Assembly (NCBI RefSeq): GCF_947497555.1
Contig: NZ_CANMGY010000003.1
Location: 124,001-188,000, forward strand
DNA: 64,000 nucleotides
Source: an uncultured Umboniibacter sp.
Lineage (GTDB): Bacteria; Pseudomonadota; Gammaproteobacteria; Pseudomonadales; DSM-25080
Direction of reading: 5' to 3'
Part shown: positions 49,099 to 58,726 of the stretch, in pieces
Layout of the letters: each line of letters opens with the position of its first letter
Numbering within the stretch: position 1 is the stretch's first letter
Notes under the pieces: model-generated
What the model saw: the letters and a program-made list of their open reading frames with translations, nothing else
Told to the model about the DNA's origin: nothing
Databases searched by the model: none
Made by a program: the position numbers and the translations under genes

Positions 49099-50634
49099 AT
49101 GGATCATAACGATATTGAAGAACAGGACTGCCTACTGCTGGTTGATGATCATCCAACCGCGCTATCGATGTTGCAGTTAGTATTGGCAAATAAGCCCTAT
49201 CGTTTAGTTACCGCTAGCAACGGACAGGAGGCTATTCGTCAAGCAAAGTATCACCGCCCAGCCCTTGTACTTCTTGACATAATGATGCCCGATATGGATG
49301 GATTTGAAGTATGTGAACGACTTAAGGCTGACGCCGATACCGCCGATTCCGCTGTTATCTTTCTCTCGGCTGTTGACGATAGTCAGGTCAAAGTTCGGGG
49401 CTTCAGTGTCGGTGCCGTAGATTACGTCAACAAACCCTTTTCTGGAGCTGAAGTTGTGGCGCGCGTGGAAACGCATCTTAGAACCAAACATCTAGAGGAC
49501 CGTCTCGCTCGTAAAAATAGTCAACTTGAGGCACAAAACCAACGAATTCTCGAATCCATCAATGAGGGCATCATCGGCACCGACCGAGACGGCCGAATCA
49601 CGCTAATCAACGGCGCCGCCGAGCAATTGACAGGCTGGGGTAATCAGTCGCTGATGGACAAAACGGTGGGTAGCATTTTTGAAGCCAGTGATCGGCTAAT
49701 CATTCAGCAGCTAATCAATCAAGGGCAGAGTTTCGTTAGTGAGACCATTGATATGCTGACGGCAAATCAGAAAACGTTCCCAATATCGCTCTCTATTACG
49801 CCAACGCGCTATCGCGGTGAAATTGAAGGTGCAGTGCTCGTATTTCGAGACATTACCGAGCAACTCGCTCAGGATGATGCGCTTAATAAAGCTGCTGAGG
49901 AACTCAAGGAGCAACGTGAAAGGCTGGCTCATATTGAGCGCCTGAGTACTATGGGTGAAATGACCGCCGGCTTTGCCCATGAGGTGAACCAACCGTTGAC
50001 CGCAATCTCTAACTATGCGCGAGTCTGTGAACGTTTTGCTAATAAATTGGAGAACCCCCCTGAACGTCTCATAGAAACCCTTCAGAAGATGGAAAAGCAA
50101 GCGCTACGCGCGAGTGAAGTCATTCAACGGCTAAGGGACTTTGTAAAGCGCCCTGTCGATGGTCGAGCACTCTACGCACCCAACGAACTAGTCCTAGAAA
50201 TTGTGCAGCTCGCTGAGGTTGACGCCCGTAATAATGGAGTACAAATACACCTAGATTTGCGGCTTGACGATGCCTTAGTATTCGTTGACCCAATACAAAT
50301 TCAGCAGGTTGCCCTCAATCTAATCCGCAACGGACTGGAAGCGATGTCCGATAGTGCCGAGAGGGATCTTGGCCTCTGGGTTACTGGGGTGATACGAGGA
50401 GATACAGTACAAATATCAGTGCGAGATCGTGGGGTTGGGCTTGCTGAAGGAGCTGAGAACGAACTCTTCAATCCTTTTTATACTACCAAGAAAAACGGAA
50501 TGGGAATTGGCCTTAGCGTCTGTAAGACTATCATCAAAGATCACCAAGGTAACATTGGCTATCGCAGGGAGCAGTCTGGCGGCACGACGTTTTGGTTTGA
50601 TCTACCGCTTGCTGACGAAGAAACTCAGCAATAA
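49099..50634 (+). CDS. Soluble REC-PAS-histidine kinase (FixL-like)
   Basis: 511 residues, no membrane helix. An N-terminal receiver (~10-125, LVLLDIMMPDMDGFEVCERL) is followed by a PAS domain (~145-270, ILESINEGIIGTDRDGRITLING), HisKA with H in MTAGFAHEVNQPLTAISNY, and HATPase (NGLEAMSD, DRGVGL, GMGIGLSVCKTII). Kinase part is FixL/DctB class. The order receiver-first makes it an input-modulated kinase that may answer another histidine kinase. Divergent to the FixJ-like regulator; converges with csrA. Confidence 0.93.
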   Translation: MDHNDIEEQDCLLLVDDHPTALSMLQLVLANKPYRLVTASNGQEAIRQAKYHRPALVLLDIMMPDMDGFEVCERLKADADTADSAVIFLSAVDDSQVKVRGFSVGAVDYVNKPFSGAEVVARVETHLRTKHLEDRLARKNSQLEAQNQRILESINEGIIGTDRDGRITLINGAAEQLTGWGNQSLMDKTVGSIFEASDRLIIQQLINQGQSFVSETIDMLTANQKTFPISLSITPTRYRGEIEGAVLVFRDITEQLAQDDALNKAAEELKEQRERLAHIERLSTMGEMTAGFAHEVNQPLTAISNYARVCERFANKLENPPERLIETLQKMEKQALRASEVIQRLRDFVKRPVDGRALYAPNELVLEIVQLAEVDARNNGVQIHLDLRLDDALVFVDPIQIQQVALNLIRNGLEAMSDSAERDLGLWVTGVIRGDTVQISVRDRGVGLAEGAENELFNPFYTTKKNGMGIGLSVCKTIIKDHQGNIGYRREQSGGTTFWFDLPLADEETQQ

Positions 50635-50657
50635 AAAAACGCGCCCAAAGCGCGTTT
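50633..50657. terminator. Bidirectional intrinsic terminator of csrA / kinase gene
   Basis: Stem AAACGCGC / GCGCGTTT with a CCAAA loop. The minus strand ends in seven T residues, so it is strongest for csrA; it also overlaps the end of the kinase gene. Confidence 0.82.
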
Positions 50658-50660
50658 CGA

Positions 50661-50864
50661 TTAAGAATTGACAATAAGCTCTGAAGGCTCAATATCATCA
50701 TCTTCGTTTTGAATTCGGTCATAAATTTCTTCGCGATGAACAGACACATCACGTGGCGCCTCGATTCCAAGGCGAACTTGGTTGCCTCGGCACCCTAGAA
50801 CGCTGACAACGACGTCATCGCCAATTACCAGTCTTTCACCAATTTTTCGGGTTAGGATCAACAT
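50661..50864 (-). CDS. csrA: Carbon storage regulator CsrA
   Basis: 67-residue dimeric RNA-binding protein that controls translation at GGA sites. [18 protein letters not shown] and the RNA-binding [13 protein letters not shown] stretch are canonical. Start ATG 50864 with GGAG 7 bases upstream; a GTG one codon before is not needed. A 7-bp hairpin (AATAACA / TGTTATT, 50891-50912) lies in the leader. Stands alone; CsrB/C RNAs were not seen. Confidence 0.97.
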   Translation of the reverse strand: MLILTRKIGERLVIGDDVVVSVLGCRGNQVRLGIEAPRDVSVHREEIYDRIQNEDDDIEPSELIVNS

Positions 50865-51046
50865 CACTCACTCCATGAATCTAGTTCGGCAATAACAAAC
50901 CACTGTGTTATTACCCCATTGAGCTTATTATCATCTTCTAGACACTAATTTAATATCCGAAAGACCACCTAATTAGTAAGCAATTACTCGCAGAGATTTG
51001 ACTCAGGTATTGATGGGATAGCCCTCGAGACAACCGCTGCCTACGC

Positions 51047-54000
51047 CTAAATATCTTTGAATCGGTCAATCTCGGAAAGATCTAGCGAAAATTCCTCGGC
51101 TACCTTATCAAGAAAACCCTGCCACGATTGTTCAATTGCCGCTTTGGTCTCCGTCCACTTTTCAGTTCGCCCTGCTTTCGCATCTCGATCTACCGCAGTG
51201 ACCAACTGAGCCAGTCGCTTCGCGCCCACCATTGGTGCCGTGCCTTTTATACGGTGTGCTGAACCCTGCAGCTGATTGGCATCCCCCATCAACTCCGCGT
51301 GTTTCATTACCACTAAGTCGGCATGTGTTGAGCGAAGAAATTCCATCAATAAATTTTCGAGTAAGGCCGGATCATCCACCAATGTCTTCAGCTCACCAAA
51401 ATCTGCGACGGGCGCTATCTTTTCCTGAGCCGTATCGGCACGCGAATTCAACGTGGCGGCGACATTTTCGTGCGGTGCGGCAGTTTCGACTGACGCCCTC
51501 TCTATTGGCGCTATTTGTTGAGGTTGAAGTTGGGACTGTTGCTCACTTCTCGACTCCAACCTCTCATGGTCATTGCGCTGGTCGATAACGTCAGTTTGGC
51601 TACTCTCGTCGGTATTCGATAGATATTTCGCCAACTCATCGCGAAGCATCCGTAGCGAAAATGGTTTAGGTAAGTAACCGCTAAAACCGAGCTCTAAACA
51701 GCGTTCTCGCTCACCATCGAGGGCATTCGCCGTCGTCGCGATAATGGGGCGCGCGGGCAAACCTCTTTCCAGCTCATCGGCCCTAATTCTTTGCACGAGT
51801 TCATAACCATCCATTTCTGGCATATGGCAGTCGGACAGAATCAAATCGTATTGCTGCGAAGACATCGCTGCTAAGGCCTCAACGCCATTATCTGCAACAT
51901 CTGCGACGAGACCGATTCGAGCGAGTTGAGCCAAGGTCACCTTCTGATTCGTAGGGTGATCTTCCACTAATAGTAACTTGGCACTCACCAGAGGCCTCAC
52001 CGACTCGACTAATGGAACCGATTCGATGGCCGGGAGTGCGCAGGGTTGAGCGGGGAAACGGAATGTTGCTACCGTACCGCGTGGATTGTTGGGCCGAATG
52101 GTTAGCTCGCCGCCCATTAGATCGACTAGACGCTTACAGATCGATAATCCTAGGCCTGTGCCTCCGAATCGTCTCGATGTACTCGACTCAGCCTGCTGAA
52201 ATGGCGCGAAAATTGTTTCAAGCTGATCAGGATCAATACCGATACCCGTATCGATAACTTTAATATTCAGCCAACACTCAATATCGGTGCTCATCGAGAA
52301 GACAATATCCACTTTCCCCTGTTCAGTGAATTTCAGCGCATTGCCAAGCAAGTTCATAAGCACCTGACGAACACGTGTCTGATCCAACATAAAGCCAGTG
52401 GAAGGCCTCTCATGAAAGACAAGATTAAACTGCAAACCTTGTTTAGAAGCTACCGGCCCTAGCGCCTGGTGAGCGTGGGTGATCAAGGCCACTACATCAA
52501 CAGGAATCCGTTCGATATTTAGCTTACCCGCATCGATCTTAGAGAAATCGAGTACATCGTTAATAATCTCCAGGAGACTCTCGCCAGAAGAACGAACGGT
52601 GTGGAGTTGATCCTGCTGGTCTTCGTCTAGCCTGGACTGCGCCAAGACCTCCAACATACCCAGCACGCCATTCAACGGAGTACGAATTTCGTGACTCATG
52701 GTTGCTAAAAATGAGGATTTCGCATCCGCTGCACTCTCAGCAATTTCCCGCGCTGCGATCAATTCACTCTCCGCTTTCTGACGAGCCTTTACTTCGTGCC
52801 GTAAACGTTGGTTCCAGAGAAAAATACCAATAAAGAAGCCAGCAATAACCAGCCCAAATACACCTAGATAACGATAGAAACGAACGCGATCAAGGCCGTA
52901 GTCGTATTGAACCCTAAACCACCGATTTCTAGCCGTTGTAAGCTCTTCTTCAGTGACTGTCGCCAACCCTTTATTTAGGATACTGACGAGCTCCGGTTGA
53001 TCATTTCGAACTGCTAAATGGACAGGAGGCTCTCCCAGATCAATCGGTGTTGCGACTTTCAGGTTGCTATGATTACCCCGGTCAATTTCATAACTAGCAT
53101 TCAGCGAGTTACCTACAAAGGCGAAGGCCGTCCCATTGGCAACGAGACTCAGGGCATCCTGAACGTTATTAGTAAACAGGATTCGAGCTTGGGGAACGGC
53201 TTTCTGCACTTCTTCGGAAACACGCCAACCACGCTGTAAGGCTACTAATTTATATCTAAGATCCCCGAGATTTCGAACATTGACGTCTCTTCGCGTCACA
53301 ATGACATCGTTGGTGGTGTAGTAAGAATCCGTGAAGGATAAGTATTCACTGCGGTCATCCGTCCGCACTACACTCGTTAGAATGTCAGCATCCTTTTTCT
53401 CTAAACTTTCTAAACCATCAGCCCAACTTTCAACGCGCTGAATTTCAAAGACTAATCCTGTCCGTTCGCTCAGCAGCCTGAGCAAATCAAGATCAATCCC
53501 AGACAAAGCATCTCGGTTATCGAAGTAGAACGGTGCGTAGGGGTCCTCTGGAAAAACAACGCGAATTGGACCACTCGACTCAACAAAGTTGGTTTCTCTC
53601 TCATTCAGCCCAATACCACTGTTGACGGTATGAAAGTAGCGAGCACTTGAACTATCAATTTGAGCGACTTCTATCTCTGCTAATCGCTCCCTAGGGATGA
53701 GATCGAAGCCTCGGTCAATCAATAGCCGCAGGTCCGTTCTGTTACTACGCACCACAGGGTAAAGTAGGCTGAAGGCGCGAAAGTTTTGATCCGAGACAAT
53801 ACCGTGATCCAACTGCGCTGCCAAAAAGCGCTCAGCCGCAATGGAAGAGCCGACCATCGCAACGTCAGCTTCGCCCGTCACCAGTGCTTGCATCGCCTCT
53901 TGATCGTTACCAACAATAATAAGTTGGTTATCCACACGATTCGCAAAACGTGTAAATTCAGGCGAATATTGCAGCATGGGGGTGGTAACAAGTCGTATTC

Positions 54001-54394
54001 CTGTGGCCTCAGGGTTAATTCCCACTGTGTGATATAGCCCGACTGAAATTCCATAATACGGTTTCACTTTCTTTAACACCGCAGAAGGCAGATATTCACC
54101 TAAAACACTAAGGTAGATATCGACATCACCAAATGCTACCGCTCTGGTTCCAGTATCTATCTCCATGGCGATAAAATTCAGTTCAACGCCCTGTCGCTGA
54201 GCCCACTCACGCCATAAATCAACGACGACTCCACGGGGATTCGCGCTATCTCTTAAGTCTAAATACGGTGGGAAGTATTCGGGAGCTGCGACGCGATATT
54301 CAGGTAGATCCGGCTGCGAGCTAACCGAAGTGTTAGCGAATAGCGAAACGACTGTCAGCCCAAAAATAATTACATAGTGCTGAAGTTTAGTCAT
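51047..54394 (-). CDS. BvgS-like hybrid histidine kinase with two Venus-flytrap domains
   Basis: 1115 residues. Signal segment, then two periplasmic SBP_bac_3 domains (~30-255, PEYRVAAPEYFPPYL; ~285-500, GPIRVVFPEDPYAPF), one helix (~505-525), HisKA with H566 in MSHEIRTPLNGVLG, HATPase ending GTGLGLSICKRLV, receiver with Asp ~853 (SDCHMPEMDG), and HPt with His ~1046 (SAHRIKGTA). Same order as BvgS/EvgS but without PAS. Start ATG 54394 chosen (GCGAGG before it); 43 further open codons are rejected. Overlaps the K+ channel stop by 8 bases. Output regulator not seen nearby. Confidence 0.92.
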   Translation of the reverse strand: MTKLQHYVIIFGLTVVSLFANTSVSSQPDLPEYRVAAPEYFPPYLDLRDSANPRGVVVDLWREWAQRQGVELNFIAMEIDTGTRAVAFGDVDIYLSVLGEYLPSAVLKKVKPYYGISVGLYHTVGINPEATGIRLVTTPMLQYSPEFTRFANRVDNQLIIVGNDQEAMQALVTGEADVAMVGSSIAAERFLAAQLDHGIVSDQNFRAFSLLYPVVRSNRTDLRLLIDRGFDLIPRERLAEIEVAQIDSSSARYFHTVNSGIGLNERETNFVESSGPIRVVFPEDPYAPFYFDNRDALSGIDLDLLRLLSERTGLVFEIQRVESWADGLESLEKKDADILTSVVRTDDRSEYLSFTDSYYTTNDVIVTRRDVNVRNLGDLRYKLVALQRGWRVSEEVQKAVPQARILFTNNVQDALSLVANGTAFAFVGNSLNASYEIDRGNHSNLKVATPIDLGEPPVHLAVRNDQPELVSILNKGLATVTEEELTTARNRWFRVQYDYGLDRVRFYRYLGVFGLVIAGFFIGIFLWNQRLRHEVKARQKAESELIAAREIAESAADAKSSFLATMSHEIRTPLNGVLGMLEVLAQSRLDEDQQDQLHTVRSSGESLLEIINDVLDFSKIDAGKLNIERIPVDVVALITHAHQALGPVASKQGLQFNLVFHERPSTGFMLDQTRVRQVLMNLLGNALKFTEQGKVDIVFSMSTDIECWLNIKVIDTGIGIDPDQLETIFAPFQQAESSTSRRFGGTGLGLSICKRLVDLMGGELTIRPNNPRGTVATFRFPAQPCALPAIESVPLVESVRPLVSAKLLLVEDHPTNQKVTLAQLARIGLVADVADNGVEALAAMSSQQYDLILSDCHMPEMDGYELVQRIRADELERGLPARPIIATTANALDGERERCLELGFSGYLPKPFSLRMLRDELAKYLSNTDESSQTDVIDQRNDHERLESRSEQQSQLQPQQIAPIERASVETAAPHENVAATLNSRADTAQEKIAPVADFGELKTLVDDPALLENLLMEFLRSTHADLVVMKHAELMGDANQLQGSAHRIKGTAPMVGAKRLAQLVTAVDRDAKAGRTEKWTETKAAIEQSWQGFLDKVAEEFSLDLSEIDRFKDI

Positions 54395-55241
54395 CCTCGC
54401 CTCGCTTAGTTGCCAATCGCTTAGCGGTCTGTCGCTTCGCCGACATCGACGCACCGCAGTGTCTGCAATAATTCGCATCTTTTTCATGACCGAATCGACC
54501 ACAATGGGGGCAGCTAAACGCACTGCGATGATTTGACTTTAGCTCACTGGCCAAGCTGGCAGTAAACACCCCGGTAGGGACTGCAATGATGGAATAACCG
54601 GTCAGCATCACCAGCGTTGAGACCGACTTGCCGATTGCCGTCTGAGGAGTGATGTCGCCGTAGCCGACCGTGGTAATCGTGACAACAGCCCAATAGATTC
54701 CCTCAGGAATTGAATTAAAACCGTGTTCTGGCCCCTCAATTACGTACATCGTTGAACCAAATACCGTAGCCAGAATAGCAACAATTAAGAAGAAAATGAA
54801 AATCATCTTACTCGACTGCTGAATGGCACGAATCAACAGCTGTTCCTCAACAAGAAACTCTGTTAATCGCAGTATTCGAAATAGCCTCAACACTCTAAGT
54901 ACTCGCACCACGACAAGATGAGCCGCGGACGGATCAACCCATAGAAAGAGGATTGGTAAAAGGCTTAGAAGGTCAATAATTCCATAGAGTGACTTGACGT
55001 AACCCCAGCGATTTGGCGAAACCCAAATTCGTGTAGCGTACTCAATGGCGAAGATTAGAGAAAATATGATTTCTGCCAACAGAAACACATCATGGAACTC
55101 TACATGATACTGCTCAACCGAATCTAAGACCGCGACCACGAAGCTCGCAATAATAAGGCTCAATAACGTCAAATCGAACAGTTTGCCTGCCGAGGTATCG
55201 GTACCGAAAATGATGACGTATAAACGTCGCCTTAATTCCAT
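54387..55241 (-). CDS. Voltage-gated-type potassium channel with zinc-ribbon tail
   Basis: 284 residues from MELRRRLYVIIFGTDTS at 55241 (GGAG 7 bases upstream). Six helices, with an Arg-rich S4 (VVRVLRVLRLFRILRLTEF, ~residue 115) and K+ filter TTVGYGDITPQT (~193). After S6 there is no RCK domain. Instead the C-terminus (~245-268) carries two CxxC pairs, CPHCGRFGH and NYCRHCGAS, a rubredoxin-like zinc ribbon, and a basic tail. Upstream partner in the same unit as the hybrid kinase. Confidence 0.9.
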   Translation of the reverse strand: MELRRRLYVIIFGTDTSAGKLFDLTLLSLIIASFVVAVLDSVEQYHVEFHDVFLLAEIIFSLIFAIEYATRIWVSPNRWGYVKSLYGIIDLLSLLPILFLWVDPSAAHLVVVRVLRVLRLFRILRLTEFLVEEQLLIRAIQQSSKMIFIFFLIVAILATVFGSTMYVIEGPEHGFNSIPEGIYWAVVTITTVGYGDITPQTAIGKSVSTLVMLTGYSIIAVPTGVFTASLASELKSNHRSAFSCPHCGRFGHEKDANYCRHCGASMSAKRQTAKRLATKRGEDD

Positions 55242-55333
55242 TATTGCTCCAGCTTTGCCTTTAATCTTATGAGTGTAGTTTAAACCAGTTATACTAGTTG
55301 CCAAAGCATGTAATCTAAAACTGAGACAAATTT

Positions 55334-55648
55334 ATGTTCTTTCTAAAACCACGCAACGCTCGCTGTCCCCATTGCGGTATAAATTTCTTAACCGACTTTC
55401 GCAGCAGCGAAAAAAATCGAGCCGCAATGAAAAGCGGGGCACCGTTAGAATGTCCAGAGTGCCATCAAGCATCCAATTACCCTCGCTATGCCGACTGGGT
55501 ATTTGGCCTTGGCTTACTGACGGCAGTGTTATTCATGCCGCTCGCGTTTCAAGAAGTCATTACCTTCGTTAGCGTGCCGGTTCTCGCTTTTATCGCAACG
55601 GGTTTAGTCATTACTGGGAGCGCGTTACGCCGATTACATAAAGTCTGA
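55334..55648 (+). CDS. Zinc-ribbon membrane protein (unknown)
   Basis: 104 residues. N-terminal CxxC pairs (CPHCGINF and CPECHQAS, ~11-50) form a zinc ribbon; two membrane helices follow (VFGLGLLTAVLFMPLAF, VLAFIATGLVITGSAL). Divergent from the potassium channel, which also ends in a zinc ribbon. No known family recognised. First of a four-gene plus-strand set. Confidence 0.65.
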   Translation: MFFLKPRNARCPHCGINFLTDFRSSEKNRAAMKSGAPLECPECHQASNYPRYADWVFGLGLLTAVLFMPLAFQEVITFVSVPVLAFIATGLVITGSALRRLHKV

Positions 55649-55696
55649 TTTAGAGTCTACACTAATTGCAATATCAATTAATGGTGAGACAATGCA

Positions 55697-56173
55697 ATGA
55701 CGCTAGCTGTCATTCATATATGGATGCTTGTTTTTTGTGGCGGAGCCGCGGCCCTAGCAGGGATGATGCTAATACAAACTTCTGCAGTGAGCCATCGCAG
55801 TTCGGCCAGACTTCGGTGTGACTTACTAGATCAAGCGGCAATTCTAATTGGCACTTCTGCTTCCGTTGCTCAGCTTTGCCTTGCTCGTCATCTCCGTGCT
55901 CAACTCACCACACACTTAGACGTTTTAGGTGAAAACCTAGTCCGCTTACAGCAACTGAGTACGCGATTACAACTTACCGGGGAAGATGATGCGGTAGAGG
56001 TTATTAATAAATCACAACTGCTATTATCTCGAGCCTACAATCACTGCCTGAACGATGAGGATTCACAAGTTATTTCCATCGTGGCAAAATTCCAAACAGT
56101 CATCGAGCGACGCAAGCAGCATGCGCTTGATATCATCAACACGCGCTATCAACAGGCGTTAACCGAGCTCTAA
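55697..56173 (+). CDS. Hypothetical helical membrane-anchored protein
   Basis: 158 residues. One N-terminal hydrophobic helix (IHIWMLVFCGGAAALAGMM) and a long mostly helical, coiled-coil-like C-terminal part (VLGENLVRLQQLSTRLQL, ISIVAKFQTVIERRKQHAL). No motif recognised. Ends 2 bases before the S9 peptidase gene, so likely cotranscribed with it. Confidence 0.6.
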   Translation: MTLAVIHIWMLVFCGGAAALAGMMLIQTSAVSHRSSARLRCDLLDQAAILIGTSASVAQLCLARHLRAQLTTHLDVLGENLVRLQQLSTRLQLTGEDDAVEVINKSQLLLSRAYNHCLNDEDSQVISIVAKFQTVIERRKQHALDIINTRYQQALTEL

Positions 56174-56175
56174 TT

Positions 56176-58101
56176 ATGCACTCTCTCAGCTTTGGCAGCT
56201 GGCCTTCCAAGATCTCTGCAGCAACCTTAACCGCTGCTAATCGCTCGGTTAATTATCCTCAAGTTTGTGACGATGTCCTCTATTGGCAGGAATCGGTAGC
56301 TGACGAGCGTCGAACGACGGTCTGTGCCATGGTTGAGGGGGAGTGTGTCAGCGTGCTTAAGACACCCTACGGGATTGGCACTAAGGCCAATATCTACGGT
56401 GGGCAGTGTTGGACACCAACACCGCACGGATTGATTTTTGTGAATAAAGGCGATCAGAAGATATACCTTAGCAACGACCACCGGGTCATCAATATCTCTC
56501 CAAAGTCTGAAGCCTATTATGCCGATTTTCATTATTGTTCGGCGCTGGATTGCGTAGTGTTTATTGGTGAGCATCCCTCGGAAGCAGGTCAACCAGAGGC
56601 CACGATCGAGTTCATCCACTTGCTCACTGGTGAGCATCGGGAGCTTTATCGCACCGACAACTTCTGTGCGGCTCCCACTGTTTCTGAGAACGGAGAGCGC
56701 ATCGCCTGGATGAGCTGGTCGAAGGATACGATGAACTGGGACGCCTCAACTATTTCCCTTGCCGATTTCCGTAACGGCAGCCTAAGTAAACCTACCCGAC
56801 TAGAGGAATGCCCCCGCGACGGGGTATTTCAGCCTCGCTTTTACGATAACAGCCTCTGGTACTGTAACGATCGCAGCGGTTGGTCGAAACTTTACCGACA
56901 CTCCTTAACGACTGGCGATGAAGATGTCGCGGTTGAACTCGATCGAGATATTGGCAGGCCACTCTGGCTCTATGGCTGGAGTAGCTATTGCTTCAACGCC
57001 AATAAGGTTTACTCACTATCCGCTCGGGAGGGCGTTACCCAGCTTTGGCACGCTTCGCTTGCAGGCAAAAAGCCGGAAATGATTGAACTCCCCTTTTCTC
57101 AACTTGAAGCACTGCACGCCTTCGAAGACGGTGTGGCATTTATCGCTTCAAACTGGTGTACCTTGCCAACGCTCTGTACTTGGAGCCCAAGTAAAGGCTT
57201 AATTAAACTCCGTATGAGCGCATTTGAGCCGACTGAAATCGAATGGATATCCAAACCGGAACATCTTTGTTTTCCAACCACGGATGACTCCCAGGCTTAT
57301 GGATATTTCTATCCGCCGAAGAATCCACACTACAGAGGAATTGAGCGCAGTTTACCACCGCTGATTGTCATGGCGCATGGAGGGCCGACGGCGGCCAATT
57401 CCGAGACCATTAATTATAAAATTCAGTTTTGGACGAGTCGTGGCTACGCGGTGATGGATGTAAATTATCGCGGATCGATAGGCTATGGGCGCCACTACCG
57501 AGAGTCGCTCAACGGCTTTTGGGGGCGTCGTGACGCAGACGATGTGATTGCCGCGGCAAACTTTCTCATCAAAAGTGGTCGAGTCCATCCTAATCAAGTC
57601 GCGATAAAAGGAAGTAGCGCCGGTGCCTACACACTACTTCAAGCGCTTCGGCGAACATCACCCTTTAAGGCTGCTGCCTGTCATTATGGCATTGGTGATC
57701 TGTTCGCCCTAGAAGCGGAAACTCACAAATTTGAAGCGGGTTATAATCGTACTCTCATCGGTCAACTTCCCGAGAGTGAAGCGGTTTACCAACAGCGATC
57801 ACCACTGTTTCATGCCGACGAAATTAACTGTCCGATTATCTTCTTTCAGGGTTTGGATGACGAGGTCGTGAAGCCGGAACAAACTGAGTTGCTAGCCGCA
57901 GCATTGGATAAGCGCTCCGTTCCCCACGCCGCGCTCTACTTTAGTAACGAGGGCCATGGTTTTCGCCAAGCCGACACCATAGATCAGGTGTTAAAGGCTG
58001 AACATTGGTTCTACTCACAGCGTTTGGGCTTTGATATAGATTCTAGCGATCTACCCAAAATGGGTAGCGCCAAGAATGAGGTAACTCTGCACCATGGGTA
58101 G
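56176..58101 (+). CDS. S9 family prolyl-oligopeptidase-type peptidase
   Basis: 641 residues, no signal peptide, so probably cytoplasmic. N-terminal beta-propeller (WMSWSKDTMNWDAST and similar blades), then an alpha/beta hydrolase domain from ~380: oxyanion strand PPLIVMAHGGPTAAN, catalytic Ser in IKGSSAGAYTLLQAL (GxSxG), Asp in FFQGLDDEVVKPEQ and His in YFSNEGHGFRQ. Fits the acylaminoacyl-peptidase/dipeptidyl-peptidase subgroup (S9C). Overlaps greB by 8 bases. Confidence 0.93.
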   Translation: MHSLSFGSWPSKISAATLTAANRSVNYPQVCDDVLYWQESVADERRTTVCAMVEGECVSVLKTPYGIGTKANIYGGQCWTPTPHGLIFVNKGDQKIYLSNDHRVINISPKSEAYYADFHYCSALDCVVFIGEHPSEAGQPEATIEFIHLLTGEHRELYRTDNFCAAPTVSENGERIAWMSWSKDTMNWDASTISLADFRNGSLSKPTRLEECPRDGVFQPRFYDNSLWYCNDRSGWSKLYRHSLTTGDEDVAVELDRDIGRPLWLYGWSSYCFNANKVYSLSAREGVTQLWHASLAGKKPEMIELPFSQLEALHAFEDGVAFIASNWCTLPTLCTWSPSKGLIKLRMSAFEPTEIEWISKPEHLCFPTTDDSQAYGYFYPPKNPHYRGIERSLPPLIVMAHGGPTAANSETINYKIQFWTSRGYAVMDVNYRGSIGYGRHYRESLNGFWGRRDADDVIAAANFLIKSGRVHPNQVAIKGSSAGAYTLLQALRRTSPFKAAACHYGIGDLFALEAETHKFEAGYNRTLIGQLPESEAVYQQRSPLFHADEINCPIIFFQGLDDEVVKPEQTELLAAALDKRSVPHAALYFSNEGHGFRQADTIDQVLKAEHWFYSQRLGFDIDSSDLPKMGSAKNEVTLHHG

Positions 58102-58588
58102 ATGGCGACCACCGGGCGAAAAGAAGTCAAATTACATTACCATTGAGGGCGCAGAGCTGATGACTCAGGAGTTACGTCAGCTTTGGAAAGTAGAGCGCCC
58201 TCAAGTCACAGCCGTGGTATCGGCCGCCGCCAAGAATGGGGATCGATCGGAAAATGGTGACTATATTTACGGTAAAAAGCGACTGCGAGAGATAGATAGT
58301 CGCGTCAGATATCTCACTAAGCGCTTAGACGCTGTGACGATAGTGGATAGAAAACCTACGGACTCCAATAAGGTTTTTTTTGGTGCTTGGGTAACCGTTG
58401 AGAATGACGAGGGTGTCGAGCAGAGATATCGCATAGTGGGCCCCGACGAATTCGATCGCGAACCGAGCTTTATCAGTATGGATGGGCCGCTCGCTAAGGC
58501 GCTTCTCGGAAAGTGTTTAGATGACGAGGTAAGCTTTAATACAGTTGACGGAGAAAAAGTGGTCGTCATCGTAGCAATTGAGTACTAA
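58094..58588 (+). CDS. greB: Transcription elongation factor GreB
   Basis: 164-residue cleavage factor rescuing backtracked RNA polymerase. N-terminal coiled-coil (ELRQLWKVERPQVTAVVS) with the NGDRSENGDYIYGKKRLREID tip that carries the acidic residues, then the FKBP-like C-terminal domain (VGPDEFDREPSFISMDGPLAKALLG). GreB rather than GreA because of the GRWRPP start and YIYGKK tip. Starts inside the peptidase stop region. Confidence 0.96.
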   Translation: MGRWRPPGEKKSNYITIEGAELMTQELRQLWKVERPQVTAVVSAAAKNGDRSENGDYIYGKKRLREIDSRVRYLTKRLDAVTIVDRKPTDSNKVFFGAWVTVENDEGVEQRYRIVGPDEFDREPSFISMDGPLAKALLGKCLDDEVSFNTVDGEKVVVIVAIEY

Positions 58589-58726
58589 GTCTTTCGCTAC
58601 TTTTGCCTGCCATCACGAACCTCGATAACGATAAGACATGACTCAGAGCAGGCCCTTCCGCGAGTGCCGAAAGAACCTCTCCAGCTAAATACCATCTGCT
58701 AACTGCTAATAGATTGCCCTACTAAG

